Below, one piece after another: positions 1 through 7,768 of a DNA stretch of 64,000 bases. The position numbers and the translations under genes are program-made. The notes beneath the pieces were generated by a model. That model did no database searches and had not been told where the DNA came from. It saw nothing but the letters and a program-made list of their open reading frames with translations. Position 1 is the stretch's first letter, and each line of letters opens with the position of its first letter. Source of the stretch: Pantoea cypripedii (GTDB taxonomy: Bacteria; Pseudomonadota; Gammaproteobacteria; Enterobacterales; Enterobacteriaceae); contig NZ_MLJI01000002.1 in the NCBI RefSeq assembly GCF_002095535.1, forward strand, positions 877,786 through 941,785, in the 5' to 3' direction.

Positions 1-1814
1 AAGGTGCCGGTTGAGGCATCCAGCGCACCGCCACCCCAGTTAAAGCCACCGTAATAACCCGGCCAGATCAGGGTACGTTGTTTATCAGAAAGCGGAGTCC
101 ACTCACCTTCCCAGCGCATTTTCTTAAACTCGATGCGGCAGTAGAGCTGGTCGAACAGCGTGGCACCCCAGGTATCGGCTTCCTTCAGCGGATCAACGCC
201 GACGGAAATCGCCGAATAGGGCTGGGTGTCCGCCACTTTCATGCCTGGCATAGCATCGGTCGGGACCTTGCGGTACTCCACCGGTGCTACCGGTTTACCG
301 TCACGGCGATCCAGCATAAATACCTGACCGCGCTTGGTCAGCTGGATCACCACCGGTGTGGTGCTGCCGTCTTTATTTGGCAGGTCGTACAGAATCGGTT
401 GTGATGAAACGTCATAGTCAAACTGGTCATTATTGGCCGTACGGAAGTGCCAGCGCAGTTTGCCGGTTTTCAGTTCGATAGCGACGATAGAGTCGTTAAA
501 TTCATCCGAGTAGGGGTGACGATTGCCGGTCCAGAAATCCGGTGTCTGGTTGCCCGTGGGGAAATAGGCCAGTCCGAGTTTCGGATCATAAGACGCAGTA
601 CCCCAGAAGTTCGGGGATTCCGGTGCATAGTGCTGACCGGGTGGCAACGGGGTGCTGTCGTTCGGTCGCGCCGGATCGAAGGCCCACAGCAATTTACCGC
701 TGCGCACATCAAAACCGCGTACCACGCCGGAAGGCTCGCCGATTGACATGTTATCGTTCAGTTTGCCACCCACCATGATCACGCCATCAGCCACCAGCGG
801 GGCGGACGTCAGGTAATACGAACCTTCTTCCGGGCTGGAACCAATATCAGCAGTCAGATCGACATAACCTTTGTCACCAAAATCTTCACAAAGCTTGCCC
901 GTTTCCGCATCCAGTTCAAACAGGCGACCATCGTTGGTGTTGCTGACGATACGCTTGCGACAGGTTGCCAGCGGGGCCGCATCCGGGGTGGGGGCTGGCA
1001 TGGTTGACAGGTCGGCATAGCTGACGCCACGGCAGCGTTTCCAGCCTTTGTTGCTGGCGGTTTCCTTCATGTTCGGGTCGAAACGCCAGCGCTCCTTGCC
1101 GGTGGTGGGATCCAGAGCAATCACCTTATTCAGCGGGGTGCACAGATACATCGTATCTTCAATTTTCAGCGGCGTGACCTGATACTCGGAACCATCAATT
1201 GCCAAATCGCCAGTGCGGTAACTCCAGGCCAGCTTTAAATCTTTGACGTTGGTCTTGTTGATTTGATCAAACTGCGCGTATTTGTCGCCACCCAGATTGC
1301 GTCCCCAGGCGGGCCAGTCTTTGCCATCGGCTTTCCCGGCCTCAGGATGAATCACTTTGGCGCTTTCGCCAGAAGCCTCAACCTCAGCATGGGGGACAAA
1401 CATCCCGGCAATTAACGCCACGAAACTCACGGCATACACACCGGCAACCGCGAAGGAAGCTTTTGTACTGACCGGCTGACTGCCATCTTTGCGACGCAAA
1501 TGAGGCACGCAGACTGAGACAAGTACACCAAAAACCACAAAGACGATGACACGGGGCAGGAACTGCCAAAAGTCAGTGCCGGTTTCCCACAACGCCCATA
1601 TGACGGCAATCAGCGTCATCGCCAGCGTCAGTGGCCAGGCCATAAATTGCCTGCGGAGCAGTGTCCAGCCTGTCAGCAGCCAGACGAACCCGGTGAAAAG
1701 GTAAAACCATGAGCCGCCGAGTACCGCAAGATACCCACCGCCTGCACCCAGCACGAGTCCTGCCAGAGCAATCACGACGCCGATCAGGGGAGGTAACCAT
1801 CCCATTTTTCTCAT
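1..1814 (-). CDS. gcd: Membrane-bound PQQ-dependent glucose dehydrogenase, 3' end outside the window
   Basis: Oxidises glucose or a related polyol at the periplasmic face and passes electrons to ubiquinone. The reverse-strand reading frame is open from the ATG at 1814 to the left edge, so only about 604 residues are visible and the C-terminus is missing. The first ~130 residues carry about five hydrophobic helices (start MRKMGWLPPLIGVVIALAG), followed by a quinoprotein propeller with DWPAWGRN, YLCTPLNKVIALD, WGTASYDP and WGATLFDQLYCR, all typical of the glucose/quinate/shikimate dehydrogenase family. It matches this family's layout, but the exact sugar cannot be fixed from sequence; divergence from E. 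coli Gcd suggests one of several paralogues. No strong Shine-Dalgarno is seen before the chosen ATG. A Fur-like palindrome lies upstream. Confidence 0.88.
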   Translation of the reverse strand, partial: MRKMGWLPPLIGVVIALAGLVLGAGGGYLAVLGGSWFYLFTGFVWLLTGWTLLRRQFMAWPLTLAMTLIAVIWALWETGTDFWQFLPRVIVFVVFGVLVSVCVPHLRRKDGSQPVSTKASFAVAGVYAVSFVALIAGMFVPHAEVEASGESAKVIHPEAGKADGKDWPAWGRNLGGDKYAQFDQINKTNVKDLKLAWSYRTGDLAIDGSEYQVTPLKIEDTMYLCTPLNKVIALDPTTGKERWRFDPNMKETASNKGWKRCRGVSYADLSTMPAPTPDAAPLATCRKRIVSNTNDGRLFELDAETGKLCEDFGDKGYVDLTADIGSSPEEGSYYLTSAPLVADGVIMVGGKLNDNMSIGEPSGVVRGFDVRSGKLLWAFDPARPNDSTPLPPGQHYAPESPNFWGTASYDPKLGLAYFPTGNQTPDFWTGNRHPYSDEFNDSIVAIELKTGKLRWHFRTANNDQFDYDVSSQPILYDLPNKDGSTTPVVIQLTKRGQVFMLDRRDGKPVAPVEYRKVPTDAMPGMKVADTQPYSAISVGVDPLKEADTWGATLFDQLYCRIEFKKMRWEGEWTPLSDKQRTLIWPGYYGGFNWGGGALDASTGT

Positions 1815-1878
1815 TTTAATATGCCCAGTTAACGATAATGATGGAGGCTAAACATCAGCCAGATAATCTGCACGCCTT

Positions 1879-1893
1879 TGAGAATCATTCTCA
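1879..1893. promoter_or_regulatory. Perfect palindrome resembling a Fur box
   Basis: TGAGAATCATTCTCA is a perfect 7-1-7 inverted repeat and differs from the Fur core TGATAATNATTATCA by one base in each arm. It lies 65 bases upstream of the glucose dehydrogenase start, in the divergent promoter region. Iron control of this gene is inference. Confidence 0.45.
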
Positions 1894-1934
1894 CATGAGG
1901 CGAAGTGGCGATTTTAGATCATAATGAGAACAAA

Positions 1935-1987
1935 ATGATACAAATATGTCTCAATTAAATAACAAACTGAGGCACAAAAAGTATCAT
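1935..1987. promoter_or_regulatory. Paired inverted half-sites between gcd and the LacI gene
   Basis: ATGATAC (1935-1941) followed by CTCA (1950-1953) is mirrored by TGAG (1968-1971) and GTATCAT (1981-1987), giving two arms of 19-20 bases around a centre near 1961. The symmetry is that of an operator for a dimeric or tetrameric regulator. The neighbouring LacI-type protein is the obvious candidate, but this is unproven. Confidence 0.4.
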
Positions 1988-2074
1988 TATGAATCATGGG
2001 GTTTTCCAGAGACTTCCGGGTAACAGATGGGTTAACATCGGCAGGAATGGACCACTGAAGGCAGGCTATTGTTT

Positions 2075-3106
2075 ATGAACCGTAAACCCACCATGAAAGA
2101 GTTGGTTGCTGCAACGCAATTGAGCCGGGCGACTATTGATCGTGTCCTCAATCACCGACCCGGCGTCAACCCGAAAACGGTTGAAGCTGTTCAGCGCGCT
2201 TATTCTTCCTTGCTGGTCCAGGCGGCGGGGGGTGTGCAACTTGCCTCAGTGACACAACAAGCCAGTTTCTCGGTGGTGGTGCAGGCCAGCGAGGAGTACA
2301 ACGAATCGGTGATCGCCACGGCGCAGAAGATCAAAAATCAGCTGGATGCGCGTAATGTCAGCCTCGATATTTCCAGCTGTTCCGATGTGCAGGACGACGA
2401 TGTGGTGCGTCTGCTGTATCAGCAGGCGGACCATGCGGACGGCATTGCCGTGGTGGCAAAGAACACCCCGATCATCAATGCTGCGGTGCAGAAACTCAGG
2501 CAGCAGGGGAAGCATATTGTTGCGTTAGTCAGCGATCTCGATCCTGATGCCAGGGATGCGTATGTCGGCATCAATAACCGCGCAGCCGGGCAGGCGGCGG
2601 GATTTATCCTCGGCAGGCATTTACAGCATGACACCCATGCCAGCGTGGCGGTGATTGTCGGTACGCTTTCCTACAGTTGCCACGATGACCGGGAAATCGG
2701 TTTCCGGGCGCAAATCAGGAAAACCCTGCCGTCAGTGAGCGTGGCAGAGGTGATTTCCGGTAACGATAACACCCAGCAAACCTACGATGCCGCAGTGCAA
2801 CTGCTGCGTAATAATCCCAATCTGCGCGCTGTCTACAATGTTGCCGGGGGCAACGCCGGGCTGGCTGCGGCACTGGATGAATGCCAGAGTGCCATCCGAC
2901 CGATTGTGATCACTCATGAAATAAATAAGGTGACGGAAAAACTGATTCTTGCCGAGAAGATCGATTACATTCTGTCCCAGGATATTGCGAAGCTGTTACT
3001 CGAAACCGTTGATAAGCTGGCGGCGATGAAAAATAACCAGGCTTTTGCTTCTCATACCTTTTTACCGATTGAAATCCTTACCCGCTTCACACTTCCGGCA
3101 TTGTAA
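2075..3106 (+). CDS. LacI-family transcriptional regulator
   Basis: A 343-residue repressor-type protein. Residues ~5-50 form the LacI helix-turn-helix and hinge (TMKELVAATQLSRATIDRVL, then RPGVNPKTVEAV). The rest is a periplasmic-binding-protein-like effector domain (VVVQASEEYNES, VALVSDLDP, YVGINNRAAGQAAG, VIVGTLSYSCHDDREIGF) resembling those that bind sugars. ATG 2075 is preferred over an in-frame TTG at 2069 because AAGGCAGG lies a suitable distance upstream. It is divergent from the glucose dehydrogenase, with paired inverted half-sites between them, so it may control that gene or itself. The ligand is unknown. A short hairpin follows the stop codon, separating it from the next operon. 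Confidence 0.85.
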   Translation: MNRKPTMKELVAATQLSRATIDRVLNHRPGVNPKTVEAVQRAYSSLLVQAAGGVQLASVTQQASFSVVVQASEEYNESVIATAQKIKNQLDARNVSLDISSCSDVQDDDVVRLLYQQADHADGIAVVAKNTPIINAAVQKLRQQGKHIVALVSDLDPDARDAYVGINNRAAGQAAGFILGRHLQHDTHASVAVIVGTLSYSCHDDREIGFRAQIRKTLPSVSVAEVISGNDNTQQTYDAAVQLLRNNPNLRAVYNVAGGNAGLAAALDECQSAIRPIVITHEINKVTEKLILAEKIDYILSQDIAKLLLETVDKLAAMKNNQAFASHTFLPIEILTRFTLPAL

Positions 3107-3111
3107 TGTGC

Positions 3112-3134
3112 AACGGCAGACTCTCTCTGCCGTT
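3112..3134 (+). terminator. Hairpin after the LacI gene
   Basis: AACGGCAGA (3112-3120) pairs with TCTGCCGTT (3126-3134) across a 5-base loop, six bases after the LacI stop codon. The following T-run is weak, so termination may be partial. Confidence 0.55.
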
Positions 3135-3161
3135 TCAACGGTTCTCCAATAATTAACCTCC

Positions 3162-3178
3162 TTTAAGGGTGTTTTAAG
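3162..3178 (+). promoter_or_regulatory. PmrA/QseB-type box
   Basis: TTTAAG-GGTGT-TTTAAG is a perfect match to the YTTAAK-N5-YTTAAK tandem site used by PmrA/BasR-type response regulators. It sits 47 bases upstream of the first gene of an operon that itself encodes such a regulator (4636-5304), which suggests autoregulation. A second box of the same form lies at 19528-19544. Confidence 0.65.
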
Positions 3179-3224
3179 TTTCACTCGTCATCATAGCGCC
3201 AATACGCAGATGGGGAGTTTCATC

Positions 3225-3995
3225 ATGACTGATACATTAAACGACCTGAAAACGAAAGTTCCGCAGGTTACCCTGTTGTTTTGGGTGCTAAAAATGATGT
3301 CAACAACGGTGGGGGAAACCGGGGCTGACTGGATTAACTTTGGTTTAGGATTTGGACTGACCCATACCTCAATTATTGCCGCAGGTCTGTTTGTCGTTAC
3401 GTTGTTGTTTCAGTTGAAATCAGACCGTTATATTCCCTGGCTTTACTGGCTGACCGTGTTGCTGGTGAGCATTACCGGCACGCTTATTACCGACTATTTA
3501 ACGGATCAACTTCAGGTGCCGTTACTTTATTCCGTTGCCATGTTTGGCTCGGTATTAGTGATGGTGTTGATGTTCTGGCATCGCACCGAAGGGACGCTGG
3601 AATTCGCCACTATTAATACCACGGGTCGGGAGCTGTATTACTGGTTAGCTATCATGATCACCTTTGCTTTTGGTACGGCGCTCGGGGATGCTCTGGCCGA
3701 AAAACTGGGGCTGGGATATTTGTCCACCACGCTGGTCTTCGCGGTATTGATTGCCATCTGTTGTTTTCTGTGGCGGCTGGCGGTGTTCAGTAGCGTCGCC
3801 TGTTTCTGGACGGTGTATGTCCTGACCCGCCCGCTCGGTGCGTCACTGGCGGATTTATTCTCGCAACCGATTAAAGAAGGGGGACTGGGATACGGCACGA
3901 CACCGGTGAATATTATTTTCCTGATTGCCATGGTGATTCTAATTAGCGTATCCAGCATGTCTTACCCGACATCGCGCAATACACCGCACGCCTGA
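3225..3995 (+). CDS. DUF347/COG4705 multispanning inner-membrane protein
   Basis: A 256-residue protein with about seven to eight hydrophobic helices. The opening KVPQVTLLFWVLKMMSTTVGE and the later LGDALAEKLGLGY resemble the repeated motif of the DUF347 family (COG4705). No biochemical role is assigned here. ATG 3225 is chosen over ATG 3210 because GGGGAG lies eight bases before it. It is the first gene of an operon with a DedA protein (17-base gap), a two-component system and a PAP2 phosphatase, behind a PmrA-type box. That context points to envelope stress or lipid-carrier handling, which is inference. Confidence 0.75.
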   Translation: MTDTLNDLKTKVPQVTLLFWVLKMMSTTVGETGADWINFGLGFGLTHTSIIAAGLFVVTLLFQLKSDRYIPWLYWLTVLLVSITGTLITDYLTDQLQVPLLYSVAMFGSVLVMVLMFWHRTEGTLEFATINTTGRELYYWLAIMITFAFGTALGDALAEKLGLGYLSTTLVFAVLIAICCFLWRLAVFSSVACFWTVYVLTRPLGASLADLFSQPIKEGGLGYGTTPVNIIFLIAMVILISVSSMSYPTSRNTPHA

Positions 3996-4012
3996 ATTTA
4001 CGGGAATAAAAT

Positions 4013-4639
4013 ATGCTACAGCATCTGTTGGATTTTATCTCAGGCAATCATATTGTCGATATGGTGAATGCCGACCCGGTGATGGTGATCGCCATTGTTG
4101 CTGCCATTATCTTTTGTGAAACCGGGTTGGTTATTTTACCTTTCCTGCCGGGTGATTCCTTATTATTTACCCTGGGGGCTTTTTTACCGGCCACTCATCT
4201 TTCGCCACTGCTGATTATACTGGTGCTGATGGGGGCCGCTTTCCTCGGTAATACGCTGAATTACCATATCGGCAAAGGTGCCATTGGGCGTTTTATTCTT
4301 CACCGCAAATGGGTAAAAGAACAACACCGTTTAAAAGCAGAAACCTTCTTCGAGAAATATGGCAGCGCGACGGTTTTTATTAGTCGCTTTGTGCCGATTG
4401 TTCGCAGCCTCGCGCCTTTTATGGCGGGGTTATCTTCAATGCCACGCACGAAGTTTCTGCTGTGGAATCTGGCCGGTGCGGTGGCCTGGTGTGGCGGGTT
4501 TGTCACCCTGGGATATTTTCTCGGTGATTTGGCCTGGGTACGCGACCATCGTGAATGGCTGGCGTTACTGATCGTTGCATTCTCGCTGCTGCCGGTGGTG
4601 TCGGCGTTTCTGCGTCCGGCAGCACAGGATCTGCCATGA
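4013..4639 (+). CDS. DedA-family membrane protein
   Basis: A 208-residue inner-membrane protein of the DedA/VTT family. It shows the early acidic motif in IIFCETGLVILPFLPGDSLLF, the GAAFLGNTLNYHIGKGAIG segment and the conserved arginine region SRFVPIVRSLAPFMAGL. Family members act in membrane homeostasis, and some recycle undecaprenyl phosphate across the membrane. Its TGA overlaps the response-regulator ATG (ATGA at 4636-4639), so the two are translationally coupled. With the PAP2 protein encoded at the end of the operon it could handle lipid-carrier recycling, which is inference from family and context. Length is normal for the family. Confidence 0.85.
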   Translation: MLQHLLDFISGNHIVDMVNADPVMVIAIVAAIIFCETGLVILPFLPGDSLLFTLGAFLPATHLSPLLIILVLMGAAFLGNTLNYHIGKGAIGRFILHRKWVKEQHRLKAETFFEKYGSATVFISRFVPIVRSLAPFMAGLSSMPRTKFLLWNLAGAVAWCGGFVTLGYFLGDLAWVRDHREWLALLIVAFSLLPVVSAFLRPAAQDLP

Positions 4640-5304
4640 GAGTGTTACTGGTCGAAGATGACCGCATGATTGGCTCGGCGGTCGAGGCGGCACTTAAGGA
4701 TGCTTCATACGCTACGGACTGGGTACGTGACGGTGCGCAGGCGTTACTCAGCCTCGAAACGCATGCCTACGATCTGGTGCTGCTCGATCTTGGCCTGCCT
4801 TGCCGTAACGGTTTCGAGGTGCTGCGCGAGGTGCGCGGGCGTGGCAACCCGGTGCCGCTGGTGATTGTCACCGCGCGTGATGCGCTGGAAGACCGTTTGC
4901 AGGGGCTGGATTCCGGCGCGGACGATTACATTTTAAAACCCTTCGAAATGAGCGAACTGCTGGCGCGCGCCAGGGCAGTGATGCGGCGTAAAGCCGGTCA
5001 CGCCACCCCGCTATTAAGCAACGGCATCCTCGTGCTCGATCCAGCGACGCGTGAAGTGCTGCATGTCGCCAGCAATCAACGATACAGCTTATCCGGCAGG
5101 GAATATGCCCTGTTGCAGGCGTTGCTGATGCAACCCGGCCAAATCTTCTCCCGAAGCGAGCTGGAAGGAAAAATCTACGGCTGGGGTGAAGAAGTTGAAA
5201 GCAACGCGGTGGAATATTTTATTCATGCGCTGCGTAAGAAATTAGGCAGCGATGCCATCAGGAATATCCGGGGCGTGGGATGGAAAGTCTCAAAAAGCGA
5301 CTGA
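4636..5304 (+). CDS. OmpR-family response regulator, PmrA/QseB type
   Basis: 222 residues. The receiver domain opens MRVLLVEDD with the phosphorylatable Asp51 in LVLLDLGLP, TARDALEDR and the KPFEMSEL lysine; the winged helix follows (SGREYALLQALL, EEVESNAVEYFIHALRKKLG, IRNIRGVGWKV). The VESNAVEYFIHALRKKLG stretch is close to QseB/PmrA proteins. The start is set by the 4-base overlap with the DedA gene, and its 3' end overlaps the kinase gene by 25 bases. PmrA-type boxes upstream of its own operon and of a lipid methyltransferase-like gene at 18.9 kb suggest its targets. It is not identical enough by eye to name as pmrA or qseB. Confidence 0.9.
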   Translation: MRVLLVEDDRMIGSAVEAALKDASYATDWVRDGAQALLSLETHAYDLVLLDLGLPCRNGFEVLREVRGRGNPVPLVIVTARDALEDRLQGLDSGADDYILKPFEMSELLARARAVMRRKAGHATPLLSNGILVLDPATREVLHVASNQRYSLSGREYALLQALLMQPGQIFSRSELEGKIYGWGEEVESNAVEYFIHALRKKLGSDAIRNIRGVGWKVSKSD

Positions 5305-6620
5305 GCGACTCGGTGCAGTTTCGTCTGTCTTTTGTCCTGTGTATGGCGATCGGCGGCATAGCCCTGCTGAGCGGCGTGCTGGGCTTTCTCTCGGCCTGGG
5401 ATGAAGCGCATGAATTGCAGGACTCTTCGCTGCAACAAATTGCCAGCCTCGCGAAGGACGGCATGCTGACGCCGCGCAGCAGCAGTTTTATCAGCCCGCC
5501 GTTGCAGGATGAGGAAGCCTCGCGCGTGCTGGTGCATTTTATTCTGCCGGGAGATCAGACGCCGGATCGTTTTGGCTGGCCGCGTCAGCTGTCAGCGGGG
5601 TTCTACACGCTGCCGATTGATCACCACAGTTACCGTGTGCTGATTGAGGATATGCATGATGGCATCCGGCTGGCGGTGGCGCAGCGTGCTTCCGTGCGCG
5701 AAAGTGTCGCGCTGTGGTCAGCGCTGCGCACCCTGGTGCCGTTCTGCATTCTGTTCCCGGTGCTGCTGTACCTCGCCGCCGATCTGGTCCGGAAGATTTT
5801 CCGACCCATACGCAAACTGGCTGAGGACGTGGATCGGCAAAACGATGATCTCAGTATCGCCCTCAGCGAGGAGGCGATGCCGCGTGAGATCACCCCGTTT
5901 ATCACTGCGATCAACCGCCTGTTGCAGCGTGCGGCTGAGTCGGTGGAGCTGCAGCGGCGTTTTGTTGCGGATGCAGCCCATGAGCTGCGTTCCCCCCTGA
6001 CGGCGTTAATGCTACAGGCTGAAAGGCTGGACTCCGCCGCCATGCCAGACGAAAGCCGCCAGCGGTTGCTGAGTTTGCGTGAAGGAATGAAGCGGGCGGC
6101 ATGGCTGGTGGAACAATTACTCAGCCTGAGCCGGGCGCAGGGTGGCGAGATCAGCAAAATTCCCGCCCCGGAAGATATCGCGGTGTTTGACGTAGTGAAG
6201 CAGGTGATATCCGATTTGCATCCGCTGGCGGAACAGAAATCAATCGACATCGGGGTGGTGGGCGCAAGCCAGGCAAAAATCGCCGCTCATCCCTCGGCGC
6301 TGTATACCGTATTACGCAATATCGTCCATAACGCGATTCTATATACGCCCGCGGAAGGCCGGATTGATATTGGTATTAATAATAATGAAAATTTCGTCTT
6401 TATTGAGGTGGAGGATTCCGGTCCCGGTATTCCCATCGATAAAAGGGAAAGAGTATTTGATGCATTTTATCGTATTGAAGGCAGCGATGTAACGGGTTCT
6501 GGGCTGGGTTTATCCATCGTTAGCGCTATGGTGGCGCGCATGAAAGGGGAAGTAACACTCACTGACGCGACTCAGGCTATTTCCGGGCTGAAAGTCAGTA
6601 TTACTTTGCCATTATCTTAA
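5280..6620 (+). CDS. Sensor histidine kinase, PmrB/QseC type
   Basis: 446 residues. There is an N-terminal transmembrane helix (about 15-38), a periplasmic sensor of about 110 residues, a second helix (LVPFCILFPVLLYLAADLV) and a HAMP linker. The dimerisation box AAHELRSPLTAL has His234 as phosphoacceptor. The ATPase boxes are HNAILYTP (N), EDSGPGIP (G1), AFYRIEGSDVTG (F/G2) and GLGLSIV. It overlaps the response-regulator gene by 25 bases and partners it. The short sensor has no recognisable ligand-binding fold; the known relatives sense metals, acid pH or cationic peptides. The PAP2 gene follows 19 bases later. Confidence 0.9.
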   Translation: MESLKKRLSDSVQFRLSFVLCMAIGGIALLSGVLGFLSAWDEAHELQDSSLQQIASLAKDGMLTPRSSSFISPPLQDEEASRVLVHFILPGDQTPDRFGWPRQLSAGFYTLPIDHHSYRVLIEDMHDGIRLAVAQRASVRESVALWSALRTLVPFCILFPVLLYLAADLVRKIFRPIRKLAEDVDRQNDDLSIALSEEAMPREITPFITAINRLLQRAAESVELQRRFVADAAHELRSPLTALMLQAERLDSAAMPDESRQRLLSLREGMKRAAWLVEQLLSLSRAQGGEISKIPAPEDIAVFDVVKQVISDLHPLAEQKSIDIGVVGASQAKIAAHPSALYTVLRNIVHNAILYTPAEGRIDIGINNNENFVFIEVEDSGPGIPIDKRERVFDAFYRIEGSDVTGSGLGLSIVSAMVARMKGEVTLTDATQAISGLKVSITLPLS

Positions 6621-6639
6621 TTTCCACAAGGAGAACACG

Positions 6640-7248
6640 ATGTTTCTGACTTCTGAAACGGCAGGAAAGATTAACGACACCCTTTTCCTGCTGATAAATG
6701 CGCCAGTGCATGCATCATCCTTAATGCTGACCATCGGTAATGCCTGTGCATCCTGGCTGGTTTTTTTATTCCCGCTGGCATTGCTTATTTACTGGTTCAG
6801 TTTCAAAACGGAAAAACAACAGGTGGCGTTACTGGCGCTGATATCCGCTTTATTGGCATTATCGATAAATCTGGTGATTGGTGATTTCTTCCCGCATCCG
6901 CGGCCGTTTATGGTGCCGATTGGTCACACTTTTATTAGCCATGCGGCAGACTCCTCGTTCCCAAGTGACCATATGACGCTGGCCTGCGCCGTTGCCTTTA
7001 GTTTCCTGTTAGGGCAACGGATTTATACCGGAGTCAGTCTGTTACTGTTAAGCCTGTTTATTGCCTGGGGACGGATTTATATGGGGGTGCATTTCCCGGC
7101 CGATATGCTGGGTTCGGTCTTGGTGGGCTGGTTCTGCGCCTGGGGTGTGAAGAAAGCCGAATACATCCTGATTCCGCTGTTTAAACAGCTGTATCGCCTG
7201 AATGATGCTATTTTTGGTTACCTGCGAAATACCCGTGTTAAACATTAA
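6640..7248 (+). CDS. PAP2-family membrane phosphatase, probable undecaprenyl-diphosphatase
   Basis: A 202-residue membrane protein of the type 2 phosphatidic acid phosphatase superfamily. The phosphatase signature is present: FFPHPRPFM (first block), SSFPSDHM with the catalytic His (second) and GRIYMGVHFPADML with the nucleophile His (third), set between about six helices. BcrC/YbjG-like enzymes of this size dephosphorylate undecaprenyl diphosphate at the periplasmic side, and that is the best guess. A strong AAGGAG precedes the ATG by eight bases. It ends the DUF347-DedA-two-component operon; a hairpin and a repeat lie after it. Confidence 0.85.
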   Translation: MFLTSETAGKINDTLFLLINAPVHASSLMLTIGNACASWLVFLFPLALLIYWFSFKTEKQQVALLALISALLALSINLVIGDFFPHPRPFMVPIGHTFISHAADSSFPSDHMTLACAVAFSFLLGQRIYTGVSLLLLSLFIAWGRIYMGVHFPADMLGSVLVGWFCAWGVKKAEYILIPLFKQLYRLNDAIFGYLRNTRVKH

Positions 7249-7253
7249 GAACT

Positions 7254-7328
7254 TGTAGCGGCGCGATTTATCGCGCTGTGTTCAGCGGTTACCAGGTCAA
7301 AAGACGCGCAATAAATTGCGCCGCTACA
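7254..7328. repeat. Paired palindromic repeat (BIME-like)
   Basis: Left unit 7254-7276 and right unit 7306-7328 are near-perfect inverted copies, each built on a CGCGAT/ATCGCG-type palindrome with a TGTAGCGG end. The left unit shares 22 identical bases with the reverse complement of 19625-19646. Two inverted units between convergent genes resemble enterobacterial intergenic mosaic elements. Confidence 0.7.
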
Positions 7329-7343
7329 TCCGGGATAATATGG

Positions 7344-7369
7344 GCAGCGGCGAGAATTTCCGCCGCTGC
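7344..7369. terminator. Hairpin between convergent genes
   Basis: GCAGCGGCG (7344-7352) pairs perfectly with CGCCGCTGC (7361-7369) over an 8-base loop, followed by AT-rich AATTTAATTA. It lies between the PAP2 gene and the minus-strand small secreted protein gene and could terminate transcription from the left. Confidence 0.6.
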
Positions 7370-7377
7370 GAATTTAA

Positions 7378-7668
7378 TTACTGACTGTTCTGATGATAAA
7401 CCGGCGAACTCACGGATTTATCGGTCATCGGATGCAATGCATCGTCGTTATTATAATGGTGGAAGGGTTCCGCATCACCCATATTGATTTTGCTTTCCTG
7501 CAAATCAAACGGGTAATTTTCATGGGTTTTACTGGGATTGGGATGCCAGCTGGCTGGTGTCAGTAGCCAGGTATTGGCGGTGCGTTCGACACCGGTATTG
7601 GCTTCTACCTGTGTGACTGCCAGCAAAGATAATGCACCAAGTAAAATAGCAATGAGTTTCTGTTTCAT
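7378..7668 (-). CDS. Small secreted protein of unknown function, probable CusR-type regulon member
   Basis: 96 residues. A clear Sec signal peptide (MKQKLIAILLGALSLLAV, cleavage after VEA) leaves a mature protein of about 73 residues. The mature part is rich in His, Asn, Pro and Trp (ASWHPNPSKTHENYP, AEPFHHYNNDDALHP) and has no Cys. I do not recognise a family. It lies downstream of the kinase gene of the RND/two-component operon, in the same direction, with an ATGACAA/TTGTCA box (7753-7768) 85 bases before its start. Regulation by that response regulator and a periplasmic metal-related role are inferences. Confidence 0.65.
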   Translation of the reverse strand: MKQKLIAILLGALSLLAVTQVEANTGVERTANTWLLTPASWHPNPSKTHENYPFDLQESKINMGDAEPFHHYNNDDALHPMTDKSVSSPVYHQNSQ

Positions 7669-7752
7669 AGGGTCACCTCGTGGTTTAACGATTACTGTTT
7701 TGTTTACAGCTTCATTTTCTCACGCGGCTGGTGACCCTGGCGGAACAGAGAG

Positions 7753-7768
7753 ATGACAATTTTGTCAG
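7753..7768 (-). promoter_or_regulatory. CusR-type box before the small secreted protein gene
   Basis: ATGACAA-TT-TTGTCAG matches the CusR/PcoR copper box (ATGACAA-N2-TTGTCAT) at 15 of 16 positions, one base changed in the right arm. It overlaps the stop codon of the kinase gene and lies about 85-100 bases upstream of the secreted-protein ATG. Confidence 0.6.
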
